Below, piece by piece: positions 10,290 through 22,156 of a stretch of DNA of 64,000 bases. The DNA comes from Dromaius novaehollandiae. Its lineage: Eukaryota; Chordata; Aves; Casuariiformes; Dromaiidae. The stretch lies in NCBI RefSeq assembly GCF_036370855.1, contig NC_088101.1, positions 66,277,559 to 66,341,558 on the forward strand, in the 5' to 3' direction. Below the pieces are notes generated by a model, which saw only the letters and a list, made by a program, of their open reading frames with translations, ran no database searches and was not told where the DNA came from. Position 1 is the first letter of the stretch. Every line of letters starts with the position of its first letter. The position numbers were made by a program, and so were the translations under genes.

Positions 10290-12000
10290 ATTCAGATATT
10301 CAGCATGAACTGCTTGCTCTACGGATACAGCTGTATTGTGCTGTACAGATTGCTAATGTAAATGCAGTGTATGCATATAGTTACCCTAGCATTCATTATG
10401 GATTTGGCAGGGACAGAAATAAAACTTACCAGTCTATGGTTCTCTAGATCATCTTCATACATCTTTTTAAAAGTTGAAATTGTATTTGCCACCTTCTCTC
10501 CTTGCAATACTGAGGCTAATTCAAGCAATAGATTGCACACCACAGTTATTAGTTCATCAGTTCTGTATGTGAGTTCCTTTAGAGCTCCTGGATGAAAACC
10601 ATCTGGTCTTTGCAGTGTAGTATTCTTTAGTTATGTTAATTTGTTTTAAAATCTGTTCTACTGACTCATCGGTTTCACATAATTCCTCAGATATTTCTCT
10701 TGTAAAAAGTTTCTGATGTCAGTATATTGTGTCCCCTCAGCTTCACAGGGGTGGTCACTGAGGCAAAGAAATAATGTTTCTCCTGTGGTATGGCTTTGTC
10801 TTTTCTGAATGCTCCTTCTACATCTCCACTGTCTGTCAGCCTCATTGCCTTTCTGCAAGGTAATCCTGCTACTGATGTGTTTGAAAATTTTTTACTATTG
10901 TTCATTATATCTTTACCAAGTTGCTCCTCAAGGTCATTTTTTGGCTTGTCTTATTGTGGTTTGACATATAAAAGAATTTCTATTCCTTTCTATTTCTTTT
11001 ATTTGGGTACAATTTCCACTTTTTCAAATATATGTTTTTATTTGGAGTCATTAACTATTGAAAGACAGTTCAGCCGTTTTGTTTTGTTTTGTTTGTCATT
11101 TTAGAGACTTTTCTTACTTTGAGTTTTAAATATAATAGCTTTAAACAATTGCTCTGCTGCATATAAGCTTATTACGCTGTTAGTGACTCAGTCTATTTTC
11201 TTTGTAAAAGTTTTTGTATTTTGATGTGTTTTTAATTAATGAAGTTCTGTTACTGTAATGGATTTCTGTGTGTTTGGTTTTGGCCTTTACATTCACATAA
11301 AATGGTCCGTTTGGACATTTTGTGATCACTGCTATAGATTAGCTTATTCAGTAATTACATCAAGCACCAGATATGGGTCAGTACAAAATCAATAACTAGA
11401 TCAGTTGTTTGTCAGACTGGTTGCTCCAAGTGAGATCATTTATAGCATACAAAAATTTTGCTTTCTGCATTACCTCAGGCAAATTTCCTATCCTGGAATT
11501 GTGTAACCTATCTGTGGGTACTACTACTGATTTTTTTTCTGGCTTTGTGGTTTCTATAATATCCTATAAAATGTCTCTATCACTGTCACCATTCTGGTAT
11601 GATAATACTACTGATAACTCTCCCAGGAATATTTTCTTCCTGTAGAAGGACTAAACTGGAATCCAGAAGTATTCTGCATTAACATTTAGAGTTAATTTCT
11701 GTTTTATACTTCTTAACATTTTGGTTCCAGTTTCTATTCTTTTAATATCTTCCTTTAAATCAAGTTATTCTGGGTTTCTTTCGTAGCTTTAGTCTTCCTT
11801 AAAAGTACTTACATGTTTAGTCTTGTATTAAAACTGTTTTGGGCATTTCGCTGGGGGTTATTTTCAGCCACAGCATCAGGAACATTAGAACACATATTTT
11901 ATGTTGCTTTTCCCAAGTATGTTAAATTAGGTTTCTCCTTAAAATATGAACAAAGGAATATTCAAGAGGTTCATGCTACCATCTGAATATAAAAAATGGT
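10290..12000 (-). mobile_element. Old CR1 LINE, linker and start of RT (interrupted copy, part 2)
   Basis: The minus frame at 10319-10543 reads LENHRLVSFISVPAKSIMN, matching the CR1 'NYRPVSLTSVPGKIME' block at the start of reverse transcriptase. Just upstream on the minus strand (10560-10610), GFHPGALKEL-type text and then LEEQLGKDIMNNSKKFSNT (minus frame around 10870-10940) give the endonuclease-RT linker in the right order. 11100-12000 reads like a further-decayed endonuclease region, with lower confidence. In orientation and ORF order this continues the copy at 8200-9206. It includes a short (TTTTG)n at about 11077-11094. Confidence 0.7.
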
Positions 12001-12706
12001 TCCTGGAAATTAAATAATAAATCTCCTCCACTGATAGCTATCTACTCAACTAGACTATGGAGTGAAACACTAAAAAATGTTCTATAAAGTTCTAGATAAA
12101 AGTGTGGATCACTTGGTGTCAATATTAAGAATCTTTCCTCCTCTTCATTTTTGTTTATCATGTTTCCTCCTTTGTTTCTCCCCTTCACTCTTGGGAAGCA
12201 AGTAATTATCAAACCCAGAAATTTTAACCAGTCTTTTATGTCACTTTGTACTATATTTTCCTTTAGGAATGTCATACTGTTAGCTTTCATGCAGAAAAAA
12301 AAAAAGTCTTGCTTTATATTACTACTGTCATAAATTGACTAAAATTAGCCTCCAGTTGAAATAATGGTGAATAAACTGCCTATGGATTTTACAGAAAAAA
12401 ACCCTAAAAATGATGTTGTGAAGAAATAAATTTGTTCTTGTTCTTACACCTGAAAGGTGGGAACTTTGCTGGGAGTAGAGCACCTAACACCTCTCAGCTG
12501 TTGTAACAAATTTAAAATATTATCTGAAACAGGATTTTAACTGTTGTTTTTCATGGTTATTTTCTGTATTGCTAGAAAAGCCACCAATTAATCAACAATA
12601 TTTTTATAGAATTTGCAGAAATGAGGGTAATTTTGAGGGTATTCTGCAAACCTTGATTATAGTACTCGTGCTTGAACAGAACAGTATAGCAGTCCTTTCA
12701 ACTGTT
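12001..12706. other. AT-rich DNA, no gene seen
   Basis: It may include the extreme 5' remains of the old CR1 up to about 12300. No motif anchors this. Confidence 0.4.
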
Positions 12707-12729
12707 CCCCCCCCCCCCCCCCCCCCCCC
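12707..12729. repeat. Poly(C) tract, 23 bases
   Basis: Uninterrupted C23, equal to G23 on the minus strand. Long mononucleotide C/G runs are rare in AT-rich vertebrate DNA and can form quadruplex or i-motif structures. Exact length should be treated with care because such runs are error-prone in sequencing. Confidence 0.9.
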
Positions 12730-15430
12730 AAGGAATAGATGTTAGCATTTATCTTGTTAAAATAATGATTTTAGTCATGAGTTTCCTGGAAAAGCATTTT
12801 AAAAGCTTTTGATAGGCTGAGATGGGAGGTGTGTTCCTTAGAGCCAAATAAAAAATGGTAGGCTTTCTGATGGATCTCTTGAAGAGCAATTCTTGGCGGT
12901 GGCCCTTGAACAGGAATTGTAAGTGGCTGCTGAAGTGTTTGGTCTTTAAAGCAATTGGCAGAGATGGGTTTGAAGGTAGGTTTTGAACATGTAAGGGAGG
13001 AGAAACAGTGATCAAGAAAAGAAGTGAGAACCATTTTAAAGACAATTATACAGAAGGAACAACTGTAGAATAACACCATAGAACAGTGAGATTCAGTTTT
13101 TGCAGTAAAACAGTGATCTTTGGCAACTCTAAAACTGACATGGCATATATACACCTACATGTCACAAATATTTAATGTCATTTTACCCTAAAAACACAAA
13201 CTGGATAGCAGTCAGCAGTTGAAATAAGTTTTATCATACAGATAAACAAGACTGCTGAATATTACAGAAATAAAACACAAAATGATTGTAATAGTTTTTC
13301 AGATAATGGGTAGACTTATCACTTGTTACCTTTAAAACTGAATCATTCAAAGACCTAAGCAATATGTCCTGTATCATTTACAGACCTGTTTACTTCTGAA
13401 AAAAATTCCGTGTTTATAAAAGGTGGACTAAAGACTTTGTCAAATCTCTGCTATGGCTTTATGCTTTTATCAAGAACCTGTATTCAACTCAAGTGACAGA
13501 AAATGACTAATTTTCATAGTTAAACAAACTTGGAATCAGATGCCATCATATGCCAAATGATAATAATAGCATAGAAGATCTACCTTCTTCAAACACCAAA
13601 ATGTCACATCAGGAAGAATGTGCTCTGGGCTTACTGCAGTCTGAGTTTTTAAAGGATGCCCATGGTATGCTAAGGCCTGTAAACATTTGTTTTTCATTCA
13701 AACATTTAAGTTCCTTATTTAAAGAATTATTTCTATCCCCTCTTGTTGTAAATAGATGACATTTCATGAGCACAAGATTTTGAAAGGCAGCTTCATTGCT
13801 TATAAAGTATGATGCAAACTGCATCACATTACACTCTTCAAATAGAATTGAGTCAAGAAATGTAAAGATTGCTTACATTTGTGCACAGCTATCCAATTTT
13901 CACCTACTGTTACAGTAACTTTTTAACATGCTTACAATATAAATATTAGGTCATTTGTCTGGAAAATGTTTTAAAATATCTGACCTCATTTGAAGCTAGA
14001 TAATAATTTATTAAGAAATTTTGTGTATTGACTTCCTCTTTTTCATTTAAGCAGTTCTCTGAAAAATAATGCATTAATTAACTAGATGGGAATGTTTTTT
14101 TTCTCTCGGCTTTTAATGAAGAGTTCATTCTCAACCCTTACTCAGCAAAGCACACGTTATTTCATAAGTCTGTTGAGTGCGTGTGTGTCTACTCATTTCC
14201 ATTAAGCAGAGCACCATCATTTACAGCCTATTCACTACAGCCGTTAATCATGTCTGTATAGACAGTGCATTAGAATGAGGCTTTTGTAGATCTGTTCTCG
14301 GGGTCTTTTCTGGATTTTTTTTTTTATTCTATTTTGAGGGGTGGAGAAGGTGAAGGTGATGCAATCTTACTGTTCTGGGGATAGTCTTTTCAATATCTAC
14401 TTCTTAATTTCTTGAAATGCTGCATTCTCTCAAATTTACCAGTTTATTTTTGTCTCTGTAATTTCCTTCTGCCTGTTTCTGTGGAATCAAATGCTGTTAG
14501 AGAGAAGTAAACAAATACTAGATTTTTATTTTAGTCATTAAAACCAAAGAGTAAAATGATGAGAGGAGAGAAATGGTCACAGTGAACCAAAACAGATTTT
14601 TCCAAATTTTTTTCACATGGGGATCAAAGAAAACTTTAGTTTAGTATGGAACAGTGCTTTGTTTCTTTCTTGGGTTACTTAAATTTTTAACATTGCTTTT
14701 TAAGTGAATTATATTAATATTTAAATTAAAAATAGCACTTTAAAAATAGCTTATTTTGAAAATATTCTGAAAAAATAAGTGAACATTTCCCAAGTGAGAC
14801 ATTTCAATTATACTTCTCTCTTTATTTATCTCTCTACTTTTCTGATTTTTTCAGCCAAAATGATCAATCAACTTTGATCCTAATTCACAATAAATTTTAA
14901 TCTGCTGAATCTCGAGTTTTCAGTGAATTCTCTATTGTCTCAGCTTTGCTTCTGAGACTCATTGCTCTGGACCACACATGATTTAGGATGCAGAACTATG
15001 AAAGGGACTGTTATGTTTTATTTAAGAAACAATATATAACTATTTATCACGTCAGGATACCTTGAAATTGTAAAATGATGGCAATGGTACTAGCACAAAT
15101 AATTTACCTCTCATTTTTTTCTAAAGATTAGAAATTAATCACAGTTTCATACCAGCAGCCAAACAGCCAGCTACAGGAGGGAGTGTTTCTGAAGCTGTGC
15201 TTAATGATGTTAGCGCTTGGGTGAGGTCCGATCTGCCTTCCTGTAAGCTGTCCATAGCTGAGTACACCTCTCTGCTGAAACATGGGTGAATTTTCTTCAC
15301 ACAAGGTAGAAGAGCTTACCAGCTTCTGTGATAGGGAAGTTAAACAGGTCACAGTGTTACTGATACCTGAATAGATAAATCAAGTCCAAGAAAATTCCAG
15401 AGGTAAATTCTTTACACAGAACCTCTGTTT
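12730..15430. other. Unique DNA, no gene seen
   Basis: A 127-codon minus frame (12771-13154) is the longest here, but it has no domain, no signal and no neighbouring exon, so I do not call it. 14080-14300 has the mixed composition typical of conserved non-coding DNA and is listed as a finding. Confidence 0.5.
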
Positions 15431-15565
15431 CATATCTATCCATCCATCCATCCACACACACACATACACACATATATATGTATGTATGTGAATATATAGT
15501 CACATATACAAACAGGCATTCTTTTTCTAGTTATATGTATGTGTGTGTATATATAGACATATAAT
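15431..15565. repeat. Compound microsatellite (ATCC)4-(AC)n-(TATG)n
   Basis: (ATCC)4 at 15438-15453 runs into AC repeats (to about 15472), then TATATG/TATG units to about 15490. After 40 bases of mixed sequence, another TATG/GTGTGTAT patch follows at 15530-15565. Frames across it are Tyr/Ile/His/Cys repeats caused by the microsatellite. Confidence 0.85.
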
Positions 15566-17930
15566 AGTAACATAAAATTATAAAAATATTTCAAAAAATA
15601 ACTTTCATAACACAACAGGGAGATTTCCAAAACATTCTTGGGAAAAGCATTCTAAATATTTTTATCAACGTTTGCTCTTTTTCAGTGGATATAAAGATTT
15701 ACCGGGTCTCAAAACAGTTATTATCAAAGCTACCGGGATACTGATAAATTTAAATATTTTAAAAAGAACAAGCAATCAATCCCAGTTCCAGTTACGGGTG
15801 GAGCTAAACCTCGCTGAAGTGGGAAGCCATGACTGTTCCCCTGACCCTGTCAATTAAGGTAGCTGTGGGCTGCAAGGAGCAGGTGCTACTCTTAATAGAG
15901 ATAAATGAAGCAGTGATGATGCTCACCTCAGATATAAAGATCTGGCACCACTGAAACACAGCACATGCAAAACTATTGTTTGAAGAAGATTTTATGGTTT
16001 AGGAAACAAATAGAAAGCAATAAATTGACAAACGAGGTAAAAAGAAAGCTCAAGTAACAGAGAGGGACTGGCATGGCCAGGAACTAACAGAGAATCCTTT
16101 AGAGCCAAGCACTGGCAAAAAGAGGTGAGGAAACGTGGATAAACCTAGCCTTTCATTTGCTTTAGTATTTTGTGCACTTCATATTGAGAAATTCCTGACA
16201 CGATCAGAATTTTCTCTACATAGGTAGGACAACTTGAATTATTGTCTAAGCATTCAATCAAAAAAAGGTATTCATCCCTTTTTATTGTGGTATGACTGCC
16301 CTGACTTGAATGGAGCTGGATTTTCCCCACACATTACTGTGTGTTCTTTTTCTAATTTAAATATCCAGTGCATTAGTATAAATTGGATCTGACAATTATG
16401 TATTATTGGAAAAAAAATAGGCTACTAATATACTTTTCCCTGAAATTTGTTTATTGCAGTATGAAATAGCTGTGTTTAAACAAAGCTTATCAGATAAGCT
16501 AACTCACAGAGGAACTTTAATTATGTAATGAGATTAATTTCATTTTAAAATGAACATATTTTTTTCCCCTGGAAATATTTGATGATGGTTGTTCAGAAGC
16601 CAACCAAGAGTGTGTAATAGTAGAGCAAGATTATGTGACTTGAGCTGAATCTGAAGACAGATGAGTCATTAACTCTTCTTTTTTTTTTTTTTTACCATCT
16701 CTAGCCTTTTAAATTAATAAAATCTTCCCCTTTTTTTATGGAGTTATTTGTGAGCAGGGAATCTTTGGCTCTTCAGTTGAAAACCAGGCAGTGAAAGTTT
16801 CAAGCTGCTAAGAATATCTTTTAAACAGGTTGCACATGGAAACCACAGCAAATTATTTTGTCCCAGACAACCAGCCATTTCATTTAAGGAGGACATTGTC
16901 ATGCTAAAGTGATTTTACCATCTTAGGATATTAGAATACAAATAAGAACAGGCTTGACCTAATTTAAGAATAATGCTGTTTTGCTTGCATAGTGCCTATC
17001 CTGTATGAATAAAAGCACTACCAATAAAAGCTGTTGGACTGAGCTGAGGTCCAAAAAAGCTGGTTCTGAATGGAAAATAATTGATTTTAAAAGAATGTTA
17101 GTGAAAAAAAATGTAATACACAACTGAAAAAAAAGTAATACAATAATGCTTGAAATAAATTCATAAACACTAAATTTTACAAACCTAACAGAAATGTCCT
17201 AATTCTGAAAGTCTTACAGATTTTAAGGTAATAAAAACTCTAAGGTGGCTGGCATGTCGGACTAATCTTTCCCAAGTTTCAGATGTTATACTGTGGTGAA
17301 ATGAATATCTCATTGCAAATGCAGGTGGGAGCCCCATCATAGACATATCGAAAGAATAAAGCTCCAGGACAGAGCTTATGTTTTACTATCTAATCACTAA
17401 AATAAAGCTCTATGGGAAGTGAAGATATTTATTTTGTCATCCTGATTTTAGGCAGACACAGTCTAATCTCTAGCCTAACTTTTATATTCTGTGGTTACGT
17501 AACCCAGTCTGATCTTCTTCTGCATTTGGTTGTAAGTGGGCAGAGGAAAAGTTCAGTATTTCTGCAGTCTCTCATCTGTTCCCACCTTCCTTTTTGTTCT
17601 TCCTCTGACATCTCCTTTTGGCCTAATTTAAGTTAAAAGCCTTGGATTATACAGAACTATATAAAAAGCTTGTAAAAGTCTACTACTAGCATTACTGTAT
17701 CCTCTCTAGCATTCTCCTTATAAACTTTTCCTATTCTTTGGTATTGGAAGCGGCCTTTTTACTCTATATTTGTACAGCATCTAGTCTAATAAAATTTAGA
17801 GTTCCTTTATCCTATTGAATGAAGGTCTGTGGAACCCATTATTGCAGGAACTCTTATACAATAGAGAAAAAACTTTGAATGCAATTCTGTGATTGGTCTG
17901 GATGGAGCTCAAAGACTTGCTTACACACTA
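15566..17930. other. AT-rich DNA, no gene seen
   Basis: Contains a T15 tract at 16679-16693 and a 17-base inverted repeat, AGCTTATC-A-GATAAGCT, at 16484-16500, which creates two opposed GATA words. No coding or RNA gene could be supported. Confidence 0.5.
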
Positions 17931-17934
17931 TCCA

Positions 17935-18025
17935 TCTCATGGACATGGACAACGGCTGAAGGGCTAAGTGATTTGTTTAGTATTAGTGGAGTATGGCATC
18001 TAAGAAGTTAACCATTGAACCACAG
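17935..18025 (+). mobile_element. Possible MIR-like SINE 3' relic
   Basis: The text GGGCTAAGTGATTTG near 17957-17971, followed by a spaced TTAACCATTGAACC at 18007-18020, resembles the 'GTTAAGTGACTTGCCC ... TAACCACTGGACC' portion shared by many CORE-SINE/MIR copies. The match is short and divergent. Confidence 0.3.
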
Positions 18026-19856
18026 ATTTGGAGGCTGTAACATTTCGGTGTTTTAGCAAGGCTGTGCACATTGCTGGAATGGATAGAAAGGGAGCAATGG
18101 TAGCTTGCCTCTCATCTGCTAGTCTAGTCCGCACTGTAAATAAGAACAGTGCACAGACTGTGTGCCTTAAGCTTGGCTACCTGTCACAGAAAAAAACAGT
18201 CCAGTATCTGAAAACCTGTGGAAAAGAGAGGTTCCTGAAAAGTCCTACTTCAAGAAATTTTCTGTGAGATTGATTAAAATATATCCAGTTCTTACAGGGA
18301 CATAAAACACTTTTAGACCAATATATGATTTTTGGATATTGCATGTTTAATTAATAGCCAGGCATCAATTGTCTTTTGCTTATTGGTATTCTTAAGCCAG
18401 CATTGGAAGCTTCAGATAGATTTGCCTTTATACTTCATGACGGAGAGCTGAAAACTGATTCAATTTATGCATCCACAGGTTAGGATTTATAATTACATTG
18501 CTGTGACTGCAAAAACAGCATTTTTAAACAATGTCAATTTAAGAAAGAAAATAAAATAGGTATAGAAATAGATATAGAAATAGAATATCAGATACTTAAA
18601 CTTGAACCACTTTATCAGGTATTTGTATGAAAAGAGGATGATGTTTCAGAAAAGCCCAGAAATCTCTTCACCTCTCAAAATGAAAAAGAACCCGTAGGAT
18701 GAGACAGAACACAGCAAACTTTGGAGCCAGGAGGTAGCTCATAGGAGTAGACAGGACCTAAAGAAATTACTGTGAGATGAAAGTCAGGAATTTTCAAGTG
18801 GTATTTCTACTGTCCTCAGTTTCTTCAATTGTATTTTCCAAATATATTTTACTTCTGGGCATCATTTAGTTAAATGTTCTTAATACGTGTTTTTGAAGAG
18901 AGTATCATTAATCCCCCTGAGCCTTGGTTATCACAAAACAGAGACTTCAAAACTCAATTTGAAAAGTCAGATCTCCCAGTACATCTCATTTAGCTATCCC
19001 TACTTTAAAGCAGAAATCTCAGTGCTATCTCGTGTTTGTAAAATGATGCAAATGGAAGCGTCAGGTTCAGTCAATGACAGAAAGACTAAAACTCAAGTGT
19101 CATGTCTCAGCCCTGTAGTGTATGTGTTGCCACTATCATCATCTTTTCATTGCACATCACCTTCTCTGGACCATAAGAACTGTGGATTAATTTCTGTACT
19201 GCTTCAGATGATTTTTCCTGCTGATTTTTCTCCTACAATTTAAGGAAAATATAGAAAAATGATTCCTGGAACTATAACTGAATAAGTCTAGATAGTATCT
19301 ATTCTGACAAAGCAGGGTTCAAAAGGGTTCAAAGGATCCATCGGAAATAATTAGAAAACAACAACTGTATATCTAAAGGCTGTGTCTTTTAGTAAAAAAA
19401 TCACGAATTATGTTTGTTTTGTCAAATACAAAGCAGTGATAACCTCAGTTGCAAAGCTTAAGCCTGAATAGCATTATTGTCTCCACACAGATACTATGAA
19501 GACTTGATAGCTAGAATGCACATTATACCACATTTCAGGGCTAACTGACATAATATATCATAAAATACCAAAAAAAAAAGTGTGCTGGCACCAGAATTGG
19601 GGTGCAGAAGTATGTGTTCTGTGGTCAAGTCAGACCTTAACAGACAAAGTCAAACATATATACATATATGTATCTTTTTTCTCTGATTAGGGAGATTTAA
19701 GGAAAGCAGGATATTATTTTTATTCTGCTGCTCTTGATCAGAGCTTTTTATTTTCTGTTGTCTAGTTAAAATTGTTTTACATAAGGGATGTCTGATAATA
19801 CACTATTCTTAGAGAATGCTCTTTCTGATTTTCCTTAATAGGACAGCATTATTAAC
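18026..19856. other. AT-rich DNA, no gene seen
   Basis: Two perfect copies of the 12-mer TATAGAAATAGA lie at 18561-18572 and 18573-18584. A 118-codon + frame at 18887-19243 has no recognisable domain. Confidence 0.5.
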
Positions 19857-19877
19857 TTTTTTTTTTTTTTTTTTTTT
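19857..19877. repeat. Poly(T) tract, 21 bases
   Basis: Uninterrupted T21, about 100 bases before an (AC)n microsatellite. Confidence 0.9.
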
Positions 19878-19985
19878 GACTTGCCTACTGGCTTTAAATC
19901 AGGGCTGCTGTACAATGGATTTCTATTTTATTTTTCTCTGACCAAGAAAAAACAGAAATGTGTATGTTCATGTACATACAAACAT

Positions 19986-20010
19986 ACACACACACACACA
20001 CACACACACA
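19986..20010. repeat. (AC)n microsatellite
   Basis: About 12 AC units, followed by an interrupted TACACACGCAC tail to about 20021. Likely length-variable. Confidence 0.9.
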
Positions 20011-20021
20011 TACACACGCAC

Positions 20022-22082
20022 ATATGTCAGGAGAAATTCAGTCCAATTGGAAATTTTCATTTTTGTTTGAGATTCTTCATTTTTTAATAATCAAAATTCC
20101 TTAAAACCAAAATGAAATCTATTTTCACACTAGAAATTTTTCATTTAAAACTATGCTGACTGTTAAGAAAATTTTAATAGTGTTCCTCATTTTTTGCCCC
20201 TTCCCACCCATCTGTACAATATCTGACTTAATTTGTGAATAGATTTAATCAACAACAACAACAGAATAATCTGATAAGAAGTTTTGGGAAACCGACAGCT
20301 AAAATCACTTCCAAGAAAATCTACCCAGATGTTACTGTCAGTAAGGAGACCCGAGGAAGCCTTCTGACTAAGATAATAAGTTTTGATGTCTGCAGGATAT
20401 CTGTGATCTCAACTGTGTGCCTTAAGTAAAAGAGCATCCTTCCTCCTTTGGTGCCTTTTAATGAATTTTGTGCAATTGTTAAAAAGAAACTGATGCTTGC
20501 CACTTCAACAAATTCAAAGTTAGTAAAATATTACCTTTCATGTTTTAAAATCTAAAAATAACATAAAAATAAAATAAAACATAAAATAAAAATGTTTGAA
20601 CTCTACAAACAGAATTCACTGATATCTTCTAAATTTTGATCCTGCACAAGTGAAGTCGATGAAAGTTTTTCACTGGGAGGATGATTATGCCTGGACTGAA
20701 ACTGAATGAACTAAATGCTCTACTTTGAGTAAAGGAGAATGAAAAACTTTTTCTTAACAGTATACAGTAGTGTACATAGAAGTGATTCCAAGTATCGTGC
20801 TAACAACTCCCCTTCTCTTTCTAATCTCAGCATAGAATGAATTTAACGTTTGACTACGGAAATAGAGTGTCAGTTCCTCAAATCCCATGCAATTATAATG
20901 TGTTCTGAAAGACTAATTTGCTTAAGTTCCTGAAAATCTTATGCAGAAGTGTTTGAGATGTGGGCTAAATGTTCAAAACTATCCAAATGACTTTACACTA
21001 ACCCAAGTCACGTACATAGGCACTTAGGCAGGATTCCAGCAGAGCCACGGTATGTAGGTCTCCTAAAACACTTCAAAGAAAGTACTTCCCAGAGCTACTT
21101 AAACTGACAGAGTCTAAAATGGATCGTAGCTACAGCATAACATGCCTGCCTAAACTTGGACGTTTGCACGTTCTCAGAAACACATCTAAACACAGTCAAA
21201 ATTACCCGATACGTTGGTATGCTTGGAACATATCTTTCATCAAAAGCACTGAGTTGCACCCAGCTGAGTTGAATCTGACTAAGTAGAATAGCAAATCTAA
21301 CCATTTTCATTCAAAGAAAAGAAGTGCATAGCATAAAAGTCTGGTTGAAATATTCACCCAAAAGCTGGAGAACTTATTTCACAAGATTTAAGTGTATGAC
21401 TTGTTTCTAAAGGAATAGCTCTGTCACCAGTCTACAGAAACGCTCTTCTTCAGTCTAAATATAGATCATAGTGCATTAGTAAAACTAAGTTTAGAGGTTT
21501 ATCATAAACCACCTGAGCCAGGGCTGCACGTTAAGCATCTGGTGAAAACAGGATCCAGACCACTATGTCCTCTCCTGAGAGTAGGTCCTGACTGAATATG
21601 GTTACTTCCTTTTTAAAGAGGAGTTGGAAGGGTGAACTCCCAGTTTTTCAGTCTGAAGTAATAATTATTGCTAAGGAGATAGAATAACTGGATTCATTAA
21701 TCTTTACCAAACACACTTGCCCTACTTTGCCGTATTGTACCCTAAACCACAAACATGAACCAATTTTACTGGGAATATAATGGAGAAAAAAAGAGGAAAG
21801 AAGGTCATCCTATATTCCTTCTTTATAAAGCTTGGGCTTGTTGCAGCCTGAATGAATTATGGGTTCAGAAATAACACACATGAAGCATCACGGTCAGTTA
21901 ACCAACAGGTTAAGGGGAGATAAAAGGAAAATAAGGTTCACTTATGTGCTTCCAGAATTTTTAATGCACTTTGGAAAGTCACTGTGTAAAACTTCCAAAT
22001 AGTATATGCAAGAGAGGTAGAACTCAGCTATCTCCATTCCCAGATGAGTGGCATAATCATCAGTCTAGGACATTCAAAATTC
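20022..22082. other. AT-rich DNA, no gene seen
   Basis: Includes (CAA)4 at 20251-20262, an A-rich ATAAAA patch at about 20549-20593 and a 7-1-7 inverted repeat (GGTTTAT-C-ATAAACC) at 21496-21510. The words CACTTAGGCAGG and CCTAAAACACTT near 21020-21070 recall a dispersed amniote repeat and are discussed as a finding. Confidence 0.45.
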
Positions 22083-22156
22083 TTAACTTGTGTAATTGTT
22101 AACTTGTGTATTAGATTCTTAACTTGTGTATTAAACCATACAGCTAAACCATACAG
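22083..22156. repeat. Two adjoining short tandem duplications
   Basis: TTAACTTGTGTA occurs at 22083-22094, 22099-22110 and 22119-22130. Immediately after, AAACCATACAG occurs at 22133-22143 and 22146-22156. Two unrelated units duplicated side by side suggest local replication slippage. Confidence 0.85.

Noticed and set aside
12771..13154. 127-codon minus-strand open frame
   Set aside because: No domain, no conserved motif, no splice or promoter context; length is plausible by chance across 128 kb of both strands.
15436..15630. Frame rich in Tyr/Ile/His/Cys
   Set aside because: Produced by the compound microsatellite.
19881..20087. Frame with a Thr-His repeat
   Set aside because: Translation of the (AC)n microsatellite.
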